Below are positions 19,232 to 28,619 of a stretch of 64,000 nucleotides of DNA, piece by piece. The translations under genes were made by a program, and so were the position numbers. Source of the DNA: an uncultured Roseobacter sp. (lineage in GTDB: Bacteria > Pseudomonadota > Alphaproteobacteria > Rhodobacterales > Rhodobacteraceae); contig NZ_CANLNE010000001.1 of assembly GCF_947492555.1 (NCBI RefSeq), forward strand, positions 496,001 to 560,000, written 5' to 3'. Numbering within the stretch: position 1 is the stretch's first letter; the number at the start of each line of letters is the position of its first letter. The notes beneath the pieces are model-generated. The model did not search any database, was not told the DNA's origin, and saw only the letters and a program-made list of their open reading frames with translations.

Positions 19232-20140
19232 CTATGCCTTTTCAGAAAATGCATCCGTTGCGGTGTGCAATCGCAAGTGCCGCATAAACGCGCGGGTGAT
19301 GCTGGGCACCGGGCCATGATCCGGGGTGACGAAGTAGCTGCGGTATTCGATCTGGGATGCAAAGGGGCGGAACACCAGATCGTCTGATCGGTATTGAACG
19401 ATGGGGAACGGGTTGACGATGGTCACGCCAAGACCCTCTTTGACAAGGTCCACGGCGGCAACGGAGGTCGATGCCTCCGCCACGATCCGGGGGGTACTGC
19501 GGCAGGCATGCAGCACTTTTTCCAACTGGGCCCGTCGGGCGTGGCGATGGGTCAGCGCAATCAGCGCCTGCCCGTCGAGATCTTCGGGATGGATCTCTGC
19601 ACGCCCGGCCAGGGAGTGATCCTGCCCCATGGCGCAGACGGCCGTGGAAGACCGGTAAGGTGTCAGCTTCACCCCATCGCGGGACAGCTCCACCCCGGTG
19701 ACGCCAAGGTCAAACCGCTGTTCGAGAATGCCGCGAATAACGTCTTCGGACGGGGACACATCCAGACTGATGAAAAAATGTGGGTTGGTTTTCAGAAAGG
19801 TCGCAATGTGATGCACCAGAAAGCGGTGCGCGTAGGTCGGGGGCGCAATGATCCGCAGCGATTCCTGCGCCACCTCCGGCGGGCCGTCGATCCGGTCGAG
19901 CGCCTCAAAGAGCGGATCAAGGCGCCTGTTCATCTGGGCGGCCTCGTTCGTGGGGCGCAGACGGCCACCGTCGCGCTCAAAGAGAATCCGCCCCGTGCGC
20001 GCCTCCAGATTGGCGATGGAACGGCTGATCGCGGATTGCGACAGGCCCAGCCGGATTGCCGCCTTGGAGGTCGTACCGCTCTCCATCAAGGCCCGCAATG
20101 CCTGATATTCCGGCAGGCTGTGCCATGTTTTTGTGCCCAT
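19232..20140 (-). CDS. LysR-family regulator beside dipeptidase operon
   Basis: A 302-residue LysR-type regulator. The N-terminal winged HTH is at about residues 8-66 (SKAAIRLGLSQSAISRSIANLEARTG), followed by a LysR substrate-binding domain. It is divergent from the M19 dipeptidase and dipeptide ABC operon, the classic arrangement for a LysR regulator and its target, so a peptide-derived effector is plausible. A perfect TGATA/TATCA palindrome lies in the shared gap. Confidence 0.93.
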   Translation of the reverse strand: MGTKTWHSLPEYQALRALMESGTTSKAAIRLGLSQSAISRSIANLEARTGRILFERDGGRLRPTNEAAQMNRRLDPLFEALDRIDGPPEVAQESLRIIAPPTYAHRFLVHHIATFLKTNPHFFISLDVSPSEDVIRGILEQRFDLGVTGVELSRDGVKLTPYRSSTAVCAMGQDHSLAGRAEIHPEDLDGQALIALTHRHARRAQLEKVLHACRSTPRIVAEASTSVAAVDLVKEGLGVTIVNPFPIVQYRSDDLVFRPFASQIEYRSYFVTPDHGPVPSITRAFMRHLRLHTATDAFSEKA

Positions 20141-20170
20141 TGTGCCCTCTGCGCATTCCTCATTAAGGTA

Positions 20171-20183
20171 TGATATATTATCA
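20171..20183 (+). promoter_or_regulatory. T-N11-A palindrome, LysR site candidate
   Basis: TGATA-TAT-TATCA, a perfect inverted repeat with 5-bp arms fitting the LysR T-N11-A rule, lies 31 bp from the regulator start and upstream of the dipeptidase start. AT-rich surroundings suit a promoter. Confidence 0.6.
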
Positions 20184-20252
20184 AGTCATTGTCTCTGGTC
20201 TATGAGAATTACTGACATACAGTGTCTCAGGGTTCCTTGGGGGCAAGACACC

Positions 20253-21314
20253 GTGACTGATTCCGTGACGCCAGCCATCTTTGATGGCCACAACGACGTG
20301 CTGCTGAAACTGCACCGCGCGGGCGGCCTCACGGCAAGCGAAAGCTTTGTTACCGGCCGCGATGGCGCGATCGATCTGCCCACAGCGCAAGCAGGTGGAT
20401 TTGGCGGCGGCTTCTTTGCGGTCTACGTCCCCTCACCCGTCGATCTTGACTTCAAGTTCGAAGAAATGAGCAAGCCCAGCTATGATCTGCCATTGCCGGA
20501 ACCCATTGATTGGGAAGATGCTTTTCCGGTTGTGATGGCACAGGCCGCGATCCTTTTCGATCTGGAAAAGCGGGGTGCCTTGACGGTGTGCCGGACGGCG
20601 CATGAGATCGAAGGCGCACTTGCGGATGGCCGGATTGCTGCGATCTTTCACATTGAAGGGGCCGAGGCGATTGACCCTGATCTGCACACGCTGGAGGTGC
20701 TCTATCAGGCGGGTTTGCGCTCCATCGGCCCCGTCTGGAGCCGCGAAACCATCTTTGGGCACGGCGTGCCCTTCCGCTATCCCAGCGCGCCCGACACCGG
20801 CGATGGCCTGACCGATCATGGTCTGCGCCTCGTAAAACGGTGCAACGAGCTCGGCATCATGGTAGACCTGTCGCATCTGAACGAGGCCGGGTTCTGGGAC
20901 GTGGCGCGGCATTCCACCAAACCGCTGGTGGCAACCCATTCCAATGCGCATGCGATCTGCCCGCACAGCCGGAACCTGACGGACAAGCAACTGGCCGCAA
21001 TCCGCGAGAGCGATGGGATGGTCGGTCTGAATTTCGCCGTCGCCTTTTTGCGAGACGATGGCCGCATGCTGGCGGATGTGCCGCTGGCGCAAATGCTGAA
21101 ACATCTCGATCACCTGATCGAGCATCTGGGCGAAGACCGCGTGGGCTTCGGATCGGATTACGACGGGGCCGTTGTGCCAGAGGAGCTTACCTCTTGTGCA
21201 GCGTTGCCTCAATTGAGGCAAGCGATGACAAAGCACGGCTATGACGATGCTTTGATCACCAAGCTTTGCCACAAGAACTGGCTGCGTGTGCTTAAGAAAA
21301 CTTGGGGGACATAA
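20253..21314 (+). CDS. M19 membrane-dipeptidase-family peptidase
   Basis: A 353-residue zinc dipeptidase of family M19 (renal dipeptidase-like) that hydrolyses dipeptides. Metal ligands are visible: FDGHNDVL at the N-terminus (HxD), the bridging Glu in FHIEGAEAI, and His residues in ATHSNAHAICPHSRNLTD. GFGSDYDGAVVP carries the conserved Asp. I prefer the GTG at 20253 preceded by GGGGGC; an ATG at 20202 would add 17 residues but lacks a ribosome site. It heads the dipeptide ABC operon, so uptake and hydrolysis are coupled. Confidence 0.87.
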   Translation: MTDSVTPAIFDGHNDVLLKLHRAGGLTASESFVTGRDGAIDLPTAQAGGFGGGFFAVYVPSPVDLDFKFEEMSKPSYDLPLPEPIDWEDAFPVVMAQAAILFDLEKRGALTVCRTAHEIEGALADGRIAAIFHIEGAEAIDPDLHTLEVLYQAGLRSIGPVWSRETIFGHGVPFRYPSAPDTGDGLTDHGLRLVKRCNELGIMVDLSHLNEAGFWDVARHSTKPLVATHSNAHAICPHSRNLTDKQLAAIRESDGMVGLNFAVAFLRDDGRMLADVPLAQMLKHLDHLIEHLGEDRVGFGSDYDGAVVPEELTSCAALPQLRQAMTKHGYDDALITKLCHKNWLRVLKKTWGT

Positions 21315-21367
21315 CCCCGGATGCCACGCGCAAAAATAACGGAAACGAAACAGGAGAGGTACTCAAA

Positions 21368-22963
21368 ATGAATGCATTCAACAGACTACTGACAAGCGTG
21401 GCGATTGGCCTGGCGGTCAGCGTGACGTCGTTCTCGGCGGTGGCCGAGACACCGGCGAACATGCTGGTGATCGCGCACCGGATCGATGACGTCACAACTG
21501 TCGACCCGGCGGAGAGCTTTGAATTTGCAGGCTCCGACATCAGCCGCAATGTTTATGGCCGACTGGTCAACCTCGACCCGAATGACCTGGCGGCGGGCTA
21601 CAAACCCGATCTGGCCGAAAGCTGGGATGTCTCAGAGGATGGCAAGACGATCACCTTCACCATGCGCGAAGGGGTAAAATTCCATTCCGGCAATCCGGTG
21701 CGGGCCGAAGATGCGGCCTTTTCGCTGCAACGCGCGGTGATCCTGAACAAGACGCCCGCGTTCATTCTGACGCAGTTCGGTTTCACGCCCGAGAACGCGG
21801 CCGAAACCATCCGCGCCGAGGGCAACAAGCTGATCATCACAACGGACAAGAAGTATGCGACCTCCTTCGTGCTGAACTGCCTGACCGCGACCATCGGTGG
21901 CATCGTCGACAAGGAAGTCGTGATGGCCAATGAAGTCGATGGCGACATGGGCAACACCTGGCTGAAAACCAACTCTGCAGGCTCCGGCCCCTACAAGCTG
22001 GACAGCTGGAAGCCGAATGAGAGCGTTACGCTGTCGTCGAACCCCGACTACTATGGCGGTGCGCCCGCGATGGAGCGGGTGATCGTGCGTCACGTGATTG
22101 AAAGCGCCTCCCAGCGCCTGCTGCTGGAACGTGGTGACATCGATATCGCGCGCAACCTGAACCCCGAGGACATTGCAGGGGCGTCTGCTGCCGACGGCGT
22201 GAAGATCGCGGATGAACTGAAAGGGCGTCTGATGTATTTGGCGCTGAACCAGAAGCATCCGGAATTGTCCAAGCCGGAAGTGCGGCAAGCGTTCAAGTAT
22301 CTGGTCGACTATGAAGGCATGAAGAACAGCTTTCTGAGCGGTCAGTATACGATCCACCAGAACTTCCTGCCCGCGACCTATCTGGGCGCATCCGAGGAAA
22401 ACCCCTTCTCCTACAACATCGAAAAGGCCAAGGAACTGCTGGCCGCTGCCGGTGTCGAAGGGCTTGAGGTTGAGATCGGTGTGCGCGAAGCACAGGAGCG
22501 GATCGAGATCGGCCAATCCTTCCAGAATGCCGCGGCGCAGGCTGGCATCAAGGTCAACATCACCGTGGGCACCGCCAAGCAGATCCTGGCGCGCTACCGT
22601 GCACGGGAACTGGATGTCTATCTCGGCGCCTGGGGTCCGGATTATCCTGATCCCCAGACCAATGCAGGCACCTTTGCCTATAACCCGGACAACTCCGATG
22701 AGGCCAATGCCACCGGTCTTCTGGCATGGCGCAACAGCTGGGATACCGGCGGTCTGACCGAGAAAGTTGCCGCAGCCGTCACCGAAGGCGACCGGGACAA
22801 GCGGGTGCAGATGTATCTGGATATCCAGGCCGAGTTCCGCGAGACCTCGCCCTTTGTGGTCATGTTCCAGCAGATCGAACAATCCGCCCTGCGCGACAAC
22901 GTGACGGATTGGTCGACCGGTCAGGCGGTCACATCGGCGGCGTACTGGCAGGTTACCAAGTAA
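21368..22963 (+). CDS. Dipeptide/oligopeptide ABC binding protein
   Basis: A 531-residue family 5 solute-binding protein in the periplasm. Signal peptide residues 1-27 end at AVAE. ACAGGAGAGG supports the ATG at 21368. Family patterns include DVSEDGKTITFTMREGVKFHSGNPV and the C-terminal lobe GAWGPDYPDPQTN. Its place behind a dipeptidase argues for peptide substrates, though family 5 also carries other ligands. The permease gene starts immediately at the next base. Confidence 0.92.
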   Translation: MNAFNRLLTSVAIGLAVSVTSFSAVAETPANMLVIAHRIDDVTTVDPAESFEFAGSDISRNVYGRLVNLDPNDLAAGYKPDLAESWDVSEDGKTITFTMREGVKFHSGNPVRAEDAAFSLQRAVILNKTPAFILTQFGFTPENAAETIRAEGNKLIITTDKKYATSFVLNCLTATIGGIVDKEVVMANEVDGDMGNTWLKTNSAGSGPYKLDSWKPNESVTLSSNPDYYGGAPAMERVIVRHVIESASQRLLLERGDIDIARNLNPEDIAGASAADGVKIADELKGRLMYLALNQKHPELSKPEVRQAFKYLVDYEGMKNSFLSGQYTIHQNFLPATYLGASEENPFSYNIEKAKELLAAAGVEGLEVEIGVREAQERIEIGQSFQNAAAQAGIKVNITVGTAKQILARYRARELDVYLGAWGPDYPDPQTNAGTFAYNPDNSDEANATGLLAWRNSWDTGGLTEKVAAAVTEGDRDKRVQMYLDIQAEFRETSPFVVMFQQIEQSALRDNVTDWSTGQAVTSAAYWQVTK

Positions 22964-24037
22964 ATGGCCCTCACCGAGGACAACAACCGGAGGCGCCCCC
23001 AGCGGGCGCCTCTGTCAGAGCAGCTTTGGCCCATTGCGAAAACCACGCTGCTGACGCTTGGTTCCATCGCGGTGACCCTGCTGGGGCTGCTTTTCATTAC
23101 CTTCATCATCGGGCGGGTCATGCCGATCGACCCTGTTCTGGCCATCGTGGGCGAGCGCGCATCGCAATCGACCTATGATGCGGTCTACCAACAGCTTGGT
23201 CTCGACAAACCGCTCCTGGTGCAATTCCTCTATTACATCTGGGACGTGCTGCATCTGGATTTCGGCACCTCCCTGCTGAACGCGCGGCCCGTCTCCGAAG
23301 ACATCGCACGCGTCTTCCCCGCCACGCTGGAACTGGCGACGCTTGGTATTATCTTCGGCATCGTTCTGGGCGTGCCGCTGGGCGTGCTGGCCGCAGTGCG
23401 CAAGGGCTCCTGGATCGACCAGATTGCCCGCGTCGTTGCCCTTGTAGGGTATTCCATGCCGATCTTCTGGCTGGGCCTGATGGGGCTGCTGATCTTCTAC
23501 GGCATTCTGGGATGGGTCGGCGGGCCGGGCCGCGTTGGGATTTTCTACGTTGATGTGGTGCCGAGCGTCACGGGCCTGATCCTCGTGGACGCCGCGCTCG
23601 ACGGCAACTGGGATGTCTTCAAGGACGCCTTTTCTCACATCATACTGCCCGCCTCTCTGCTGGGGTATTTCTCGCTGGCCTACATCAGCCGGATGACGCG
23701 CTCGTTCATGCTCGAACAGCTCAGCGCGGAATACATCACCACGGCCCGCGTGAAGGGCATGTCCGAGTGGGATGTGGTCTGGAAACACGCGTTCAAGAAC
23801 ATCCGCGTGCAGTTGATCACCGTCATCGCGCTCAGCTACGCCAACCTGCTCGAAGGCTCCGTGCTGACCGAGATCATCTTTTCCTGGCCGGGCATCGGCA
23901 GCTATATCACCACCGCCCTGCTGAGTGCCGATATGAACGCGGTTCTGGGCGGCACCGTGGTTGTCGGGCTGATCTTCATCCTGCTCAATATCTTTTCCGA
24001 CCTGCTCTATAAGGTCTTCGACCCGAGGGCGAAGTAA
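22964..24037 (+). CDS. Dipeptide ABC permease (DppB-like)
   Basis: A 357-residue inner-membrane permease with a short hydrophilic N-terminus, about six helices and the EAA-type loop YITTARVKGMSEWDVVWKHA. FSWPGIGSYITTALLSADM is the usual C-terminal motif. It begins directly after the binding-protein stop, and its stop overlaps the next ATG. It pairs with the DppC-like subunit. Confidence 0.94.
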   Translation: MALTEDNNRRRPQRAPLSEQLWPIAKTTLLTLGSIAVTLLGLLFITFIIGRVMPIDPVLAIVGERASQSTYDAVYQQLGLDKPLLVQFLYYIWDVLHLDFGTSLLNARPVSEDIARVFPATLELATLGIIFGIVLGVPLGVLAAVRKGSWIDQIARVVALVGYSMPIFWLGLMGLLIFYGILGWVGGPGRVGIFYVDVVPSVTGLILVDAALDGNWDVFKDAFSHIILPASLLGYFSLAYISRMTRSFMLEQLSAEYITTARVKGMSEWDVVWKHAFKNIRVQLITVIALSYANLLEGSVLTEIIFSWPGIGSYITTALLSADMNAVLGGTVVVGLIFILLNIFSDLLYKVFDPRAK

Positions 24038-24948
24038 TGTCTGAAACACAAACCCTGCGCCAATGGTTGTTGACTGAAACGCCAACCTCGCGCCGACACG
24101 CCAAACTCTCTGCGCTCTATCAGGGCTGGCTGTCCTTCCGGTCGAACACCATGGCCATGGTCGGTCTTGGCATCCTGATCGCGCTGGTCCTGATCGCCTT
24201 TGCCGCGCCCCTCCTCGCGCCGCATGATCCCTTCAGCCAGGACCTTGGCAACCGCCTGGCCCCGCTGGGCACCGAGGGGCACATCTTTGGCACGGACAGT
24301 CTCGGGCGCGATATCCTCTCCCGTCTGATCTATGGCGCGCGCATTACGCTTTACATCGTGGCGCTGGTGGCGCTGATTGCCCCCGTTGCCGGTCTGCTGG
24401 TGGGCACCGTCTCGGGCTATGTCGGCGGCTGGGCTGACGTGGTGCTGATGCGGATTACGGACATCTTTTTGGCCTTTCCCCGCCTCGTGTTGGCGCTGGC
24501 CTTTGTTGCCGCCCTTGGCGCGGGGATCGAGAACGCCGTGCTGGCGATTTCCCTGACCGCCTGGCCGCCCTATGCGCGGATCGCGCGGGCAGAGACGCTG
24601 ACCATCCGCTCCTCGGATTACATCAGCGCAATCAAGCTCCAGGGCGCGGGGCCGATCCGGATCATCACCAAACACATCTGGCCACTCTGCATCTCTTCAC
24701 TGATCGTGCGGGTCACACTCGACATGGCGGGCATCATCCTCGCCGCCGCCGGTCTTGGATTTCTGGGCCTTGGCGCACAGCCACCCAGCCCGGAATGGGG
24801 CGCGATGATCTCCGAAGGGCGCCGCTTTATCCTCGATCACTGGTGGGTGGCCACGGTGCCGGGGCTGGCGATCTTCACCGTCTCGCTGGCCTTCAACCTG
24901 CTGGGCGACGGGCTGCGCGATGTCCTTGATCCGAAGGCAGGTGAATGA
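24037..24948 (+). CDS. Dipeptide ABC permease (DppC-like)
   Basis: A 303-residue permease. The N-terminal segment and FGTDSLGRDILSRLIYGARI are typical of DppC/OppC, and the EAA loop reads YISAIKLQGAGPIRIITKH. GLGAQPPSPEWGAMISEGR lies near the C-terminus. It starts on the last base of the upstream stop codon, and its own stop overlaps the small gene downstream by 4 bp. Confidence 0.94.
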   Translation: MSETQTLRQWLLTETPTSRRHAKLSALYQGWLSFRSNTMAMVGLGILIALVLIAFAAPLLAPHDPFSQDLGNRLAPLGTEGHIFGTDSLGRDILSRLIYGARITLYIVALVALIAPVAGLLVGTVSGYVGGWADVVLMRITDIFLAFPRLVLALAFVAALGAGIENAVLAISLTAWPPYARIARAETLTIRSSDYISAIKLQGAGPIRIITKHIWPLCISSLIVRVTLDMAGIILAAAGLGFLGLGAQPPSPEWGAMISEGRRFILDHWWVATVPGLAIFTVSLAFNLLGDGLRDVLDPKAGE

Positions 24949-25406
24949 GCCAGAGGCCCAACATAACTGACTGGATACAGGCGATTGCGGTTTTGGCCGG
25001 TGTTCTTTTTGCCGTTCAGCAGATTTCATTCGCGGATGGCTTAAGCAAAAGGGATCAGGCGAAATTCGCTGCGGACCTGATCTCCAAGGGATCTGAAGCA
25101 CATATGATCGAGTCGATGGCCAACATCGTAAGGCTGGAAAAATCACCACGCGTGGCCGGACTGGCATCCTTTGATGTCCTGGTTGAGATGACGCCCATTA
25201 CCGAACTGATGATACAATGGGCGATCTGCTATGACGAGCGCCTGTGCAACCGTCGCATCGCGCTTGATCACGCCTGCCCAATTGCCGTCTACGCCGAGAC
25301 CGCAGCAGAGGGTGTATTCAAAAAGTATGACATCCCTTTCGATATTTCTGAAAGGCGCATCCGCAAATTTGAATTCTGGGATAAATGTATGGAACGTGCG
25401 ACGTGA
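24945..25406 (+). CDS. Unknown 153-residue protein inside peptide ABC operon
   Basis: I recognise no family. One hydrophobic helix lies at residues 9-29 (WIQAIAVLAGVLFAVQQ), followed by a soluble helical region with four or five Cys, including CYDERLC. The ATG overlaps the permease stop (ATGA) and its stop overlaps the ATPase GTG (GTGA), so it is translationally coupled on both sides and very probably expressed. A membrane-anchored accessory factor of the transporter is possible but not shown. Confidence 0.75.
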   Translation: MSQRPNITDWIQAIAVLAGVLFAVQQISFADGLSKRDQAKFAADLISKGSEAHMIESMANIVRLEKSPRVAGLASFDVLVEMTPITELMIQWAICYDERLCNRRIALDHACPIAVYAETAAEGVFKKYDIPFDISERRIRKFEFWDKCMERAT

Positions 25407-26257
25407 GTTTGCTGGACGTCAAAAACCTCTGGGTCAAATTCCCGTCACGTCATGGCGTTTTCGATGCCGTGCGCGGGGTGTCCTTTACACTGGGCCGCGA
25501 ACGTCTCGGGATCGTGGGCGAAAGCGGGTCGGGTAAATCCATGACCGGGCGCGCCATTCTGCGCCTGATCCGGCCGCCGGGCATAGTCGAGGCGGATCAC
25601 ATCAACCTTGAAGGGGTCGATCTGCTGCAGAAGTCCGAAAAGGACATGCGCGCCGTGCGCGGAGAGCGCATCAGCATGGTCATGCAGGACCCCAAGTTCT
25701 CGCTGAACCCCGTGATGACCATCGGCGATCAGATCATCGAAGCCTACCGGCTGCACAGTTCCGCCAGCAAGGCGGAGGCCTATACGAAGTCGCTGGAAAT
25801 GCTGGAGGCGGTGTCGATCCGCGGTCCCGAGCGCGTGATGCGCGCCTACCCGCACGAGATGTCGGGCGGCATGGGGCAGCGCATCATGATCGCCATGATG
25901 CTGATCCCCAACCCCGAGATCCTGATCGCGGATGAGCCGACAAGCGCCCTGGATGTCTCGGTGCAACGGCAGGTGCTCGACATCATGGACAAGCTGGTGA
26001 GGGAGCGCGGCATGGGCCTGATCTTCATCAGCCATGACCTCAATCTGGTTGCCGATTTCTGTGACCGGGTGCTGATCATGTATGCGGGCCGGATTGTCGA
26101 GGTCTGCGACGCGGACAAGCTGCACGACGCGCAACACCCCTATACCCGCGGGCTGCTGAATTCCCTGCCCCGGTTGGATGCGCCGCGCGACCGGCTTGAG
26201 GTGCTCAAGCGTGATCCGGCCTGGTCGGACGCGGAAAGTGTGAGTGGCCGCATATGA
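25403..26257 (+). CDS. Dipeptide ABC ATPase (DppD-like)
   Basis: A 284-residue ATP-binding subunit. Walker A is GESGSGKS, the signature is MSGGMGQRIMIAMML (Met in place of the usual Gln), Walker B is ILIADEPTSALDV, and the switch is ISHDLNLVADFCD. HPYTRGLLNSLPRLD is the start of the oligopeptide-type C-terminal extension, which is short here. I prefer the GTG at 25403, which overlaps the upstream stop; an ATG 18 bp earlier is also open. Confidence 0.93.
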   Translation: MSLLDVKNLWVKFPSRHGVFDAVRGVSFTLGRERLGIVGESGSGKSMTGRAILRLIRPPGIVEADHINLEGVDLLQKSEKDMRAVRGERISMVMQDPKFSLNPVMTIGDQIIEAYRLHSSASKAEAYTKSLEMLEAVSIRGPERVMRAYPHEMSGGMGQRIMIAMMLIPNPEILIADEPTSALDVSVQRQVLDIMDKLVRERGMGLIFISHDLNLVADFCDRVLIMYAGRIVEVCDADKLHDAQHPYTRGLLNSLPRLDAPRDRLEVLKRDPAWSDAESVSGRI

Positions 26258-26994
26258 CGATGCTGGATGTGAATGGGATGAACGTTTGGTTTGGCAAGAA
26301 CCGCGACCGGGTTGATGCAGTCAAAGGGGCCAGTTTTCAAGTTGGTACAGGAGAGAGCTTTGGCCTTGTCGGCGAAAGTGGATCGGGGAAATCCACCATT
26401 CTGCGCGCGATCACCGGGCTGGCGCCGGACTGGTCCGGCATCATTACCGTCGATGGCACGCCCATCGGCAAAAAACGTCCGCGCGGGTTTTTCAAAACTG
26501 TTCAGATGGTGTTCCAGGACCCCTATGCCTCGCTGCACCCGCGTCACTCCGTCGACCAGGTACTGGGGGAAACCCTGCATCTGCACGGGTTTGACGATAT
26601 CGACGGCCGCGTTGCGAAACTGCTCGACGATGTGGGGTTGGGGCAGAAATTCCGCTTTCGCTATCCGCACCAGCTGTCGGGGGGGCAGCGTCAGCGGGTC
26701 GCCATCGCCCGCGCATTGGCGCCCGAGCCTACGTTGCTGCTGCTGGACGAGCCGACATCGGCGCTGGATGTCTCGGTGCAGGCAGAAATCCTGAACCTGC
26801 TGGCCGATCTTCGGGCGGATCGGGGATTGACCTACCTGATGGTGTCTCATGACCTCTCTGTCGTCGGTCACATGTGCGATCGGCTGGCGGTCATGCGAAA
26901 CGGTGAGATTGTTGAGATACTAGATGTGGATGCCCTGCGCGCCTCCAATGCCGCACATCCCTACTCACAACAGCTGCTGCAAGCGTCACTCTAG
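26254..26994 (+). CDS. Dipeptide ABC ATPase (DppF-like)
   Basis: A 246-residue ATP-binding subunit, last gene of the operon. Walker A is GESGSGKST, the signature [15 protein letters not shown], Walker B LLLLDEPTSALDVS, and the switch MVSHDLSVVGHMCD. It stops soon after HPYSQQLLQASL and lacks most of the DppF C-terminal region, as in compact versions. It overlaps the previous gene by 4 bp. Confidence 0.93.
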   Translation: MTMLDVNGMNVWFGKNRDRVDAVKGASFQVGTGESFGLVGESGSGKSTILRAITGLAPDWSGIITVDGTPIGKKRPRGFFKTVQMVFQDPYASLHPRHSVDQVLGETLHLHGFDDIDGRVAKLLDDVGLGQKFRFRYPHQLSGGQRQRVAIARALAPEPTLLLLDEPTSALDVSVQAEILNLLADLRADRGLTYLMVSHDLSVVGHMCDRLAVMRNGEIVEILDVDALRASNAAHPYSQQLLQASL

Positions 26995-27192
26995 ACACAC
27001 ATCCGGGAAATCTCTGCCCGAAAGCGGCAGTCGGTACGAGTTGCTGGACCCTCGTTTGCCTGTTGACGCCGGCAATTCCTGCGGCTGCACTCTACGACAA
27101 ATTAAGATGCCAAGATGCTTTGGTCTTTGCGGGTCATCAAAATGGCAGTAAGAGGAATAGTCTTTCCACTGAAAGAAGACATAAGCGACACG

Positions 27193-28608
27193 ATGACCAA
27201 TTTTATACTGCGAGACCCCAAGGTTGTCTTTGTCCATCTACCGAAGACTGGTGGGAAAACCGTTCGCAGTGCACTGGGCGACAGTGTCGAAAACCGGTTC
27301 TTCGGTCATATTCCCGACGAATACGCGCAGCTTCTCCGATTTGCGATCATCCGTGATCCGAAAACGCGGTTTTTGTCAGCCTTTCGCATGTTCAAGTATG
27401 GCAATGCGCTGGATGGGGACGGTTACGCGGAGCCGCGGTGGCCGGATTTGACCATTTCAACCGCATTGGACGTGCTGGATGACCCGTGGATCGGCTTTGA
27501 TCGCAGCCACCGCACGCTGACATGGAACCTCAAACACCACATCTTGCCTCAAACACACCCGTTCAATTGTCTCGCGGAGGCGCAGCACATACTCCGGTTT
27601 GAAAATCTGCAGGCTGATTTTGATCAGTTATGTGCGCAGCTCGATGTTCCGTCCAAAGTCATAGAACTGCCCGAGCCGATCAATCAGCAACAGAATGAAG
27701 GTGTCTGGGGAACAGAAGACGAAGCGCGTTTTCTGAAAATATTTCAGCAAGATTACAAGGCGTTAGATTACTCTCCCGATGGGCAGTCTTCCCGCGCTTC
27801 TGCAACCAGTGCCACGGTGATCAAACCAGCGAGGGCACTGCCAACGGTGTACAAGCTTTGGTCCGCATATTTCTCAGACCGGTCAATACTGATGGACGCG
27901 GCCACAGAAGCGTTGCCGAAGGCCGATTGTCCGTTGGAACCGTTTGTGGATGAGATCATCCCCGGACAACCGGAAAGAACCTGGGCCCGCCGCGCCGATG
28001 ATCTGATGGTCCATTTCCACAAACTGCAGCCGGAGTTTGCCGGTGCGTCTCGCCTTGCGCACCTGCTGGCCTGCACAATCGTCGTGCTGCGCCGCGATCC
28101 AAAGTGCAAAACTGCAGCCACCCTCTTCTGGAGGATACTGGACGAGCAGTTTGACGTGATCCGCTCGGAATTGTCCTTGCGGTGGCTTGTGTCGATTGCC
28201 GACACCCTTGCGGATTTTGGTCGGGATACCGAGGAACGCGCAATCGGGCTGAGCGCAAGTATCTTTGCCAACACCAGCAAACTCTACGAAAGTGAACGCA
28301 TGGTCTTTCTGCCCAAGAGACCCTGGCCACCGAAGAAAAGAATGGCCAGGGGCGGCGCATTGTTCGATGGCCTGATCACCTACTGGACCGAAAAGGGTGA
28401 TTTGATCACCAACATGATCAAGCGCTCGGCGAAGATCGCGGATTTGTCACCGACTGCTGGCAAGGTCCTGATGGAAGTTGTTGAACGATTGCAAAAAGGT
28501 CCGACGGTCTACAGACGATTTGCTCTTATTCGCGGTCAGCCCCCTGTGCCTTTGCTGAGGAAAGAGGATAGAGAAGAAATGCGGCGCATGATGATGAGCA
28601 AGCTGTGA
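27193..28608 (+). CDS. Sulfotransferase-family protein with long C-terminal extension
   Basis: A 471-residue protein. The N-terminal ~200 residues resemble sulfotransferase family 2: VFVHLPKTGGKTV (residues 12-24, 5'-phosphosulfate loop of PAPS) and FAIIRDPKTRFLSAFRMF (3'-phosphate motif). Residues from about 215 onward, over half the protein, are a helical region I cannot assign. The ATG at 27193 is the first Met near the domain; an in-frame ATG at 27115 adds 26 residues. It heads a three-gene set with another sulfotransferase, perhaps sulfating a surface glycan. The AT-richer base composition than the neighbours hints at transfer. Confidence 0.75.
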   Translation: MTNFILRDPKVVFVHLPKTGGKTVRSALGDSVENRFFGHIPDEYAQLLRFAIIRDPKTRFLSAFRMFKYGNALDGDGYAEPRWPDLTISTALDVLDDPWIGFDRSHRTLTWNLKHHILPQTHPFNCLAEAQHILRFENLQADFDQLCAQLDVPSKVIELPEPINQQQNEGVWGTEDEARFLKIFQQDYKALDYSPDGQSSRASATSATVIKPARALPTVYKLWSAYFSDRSILMDAATEALPKADCPLEPFVDEIIPGQPERTWARRADDLMVHFHKLQPEFAGASRLAHLLACTIVVLRRDPKCKTAATLFWRILDEQFDVIRSELSLRWLVSIADTLADFGRDTEERAIGLSASIFANTSKLYESERMVFLPKRPWPPKKRMARGGALFDGLITYWTEKGDLITNMIKRSAKIADLSPTAGKVLMEVVERLQKGPTVYRRFALIRGQPPVPLLRKEDREEMRRMMMSKL

Positions 28609-28619
28609 GCAGTGATTAA

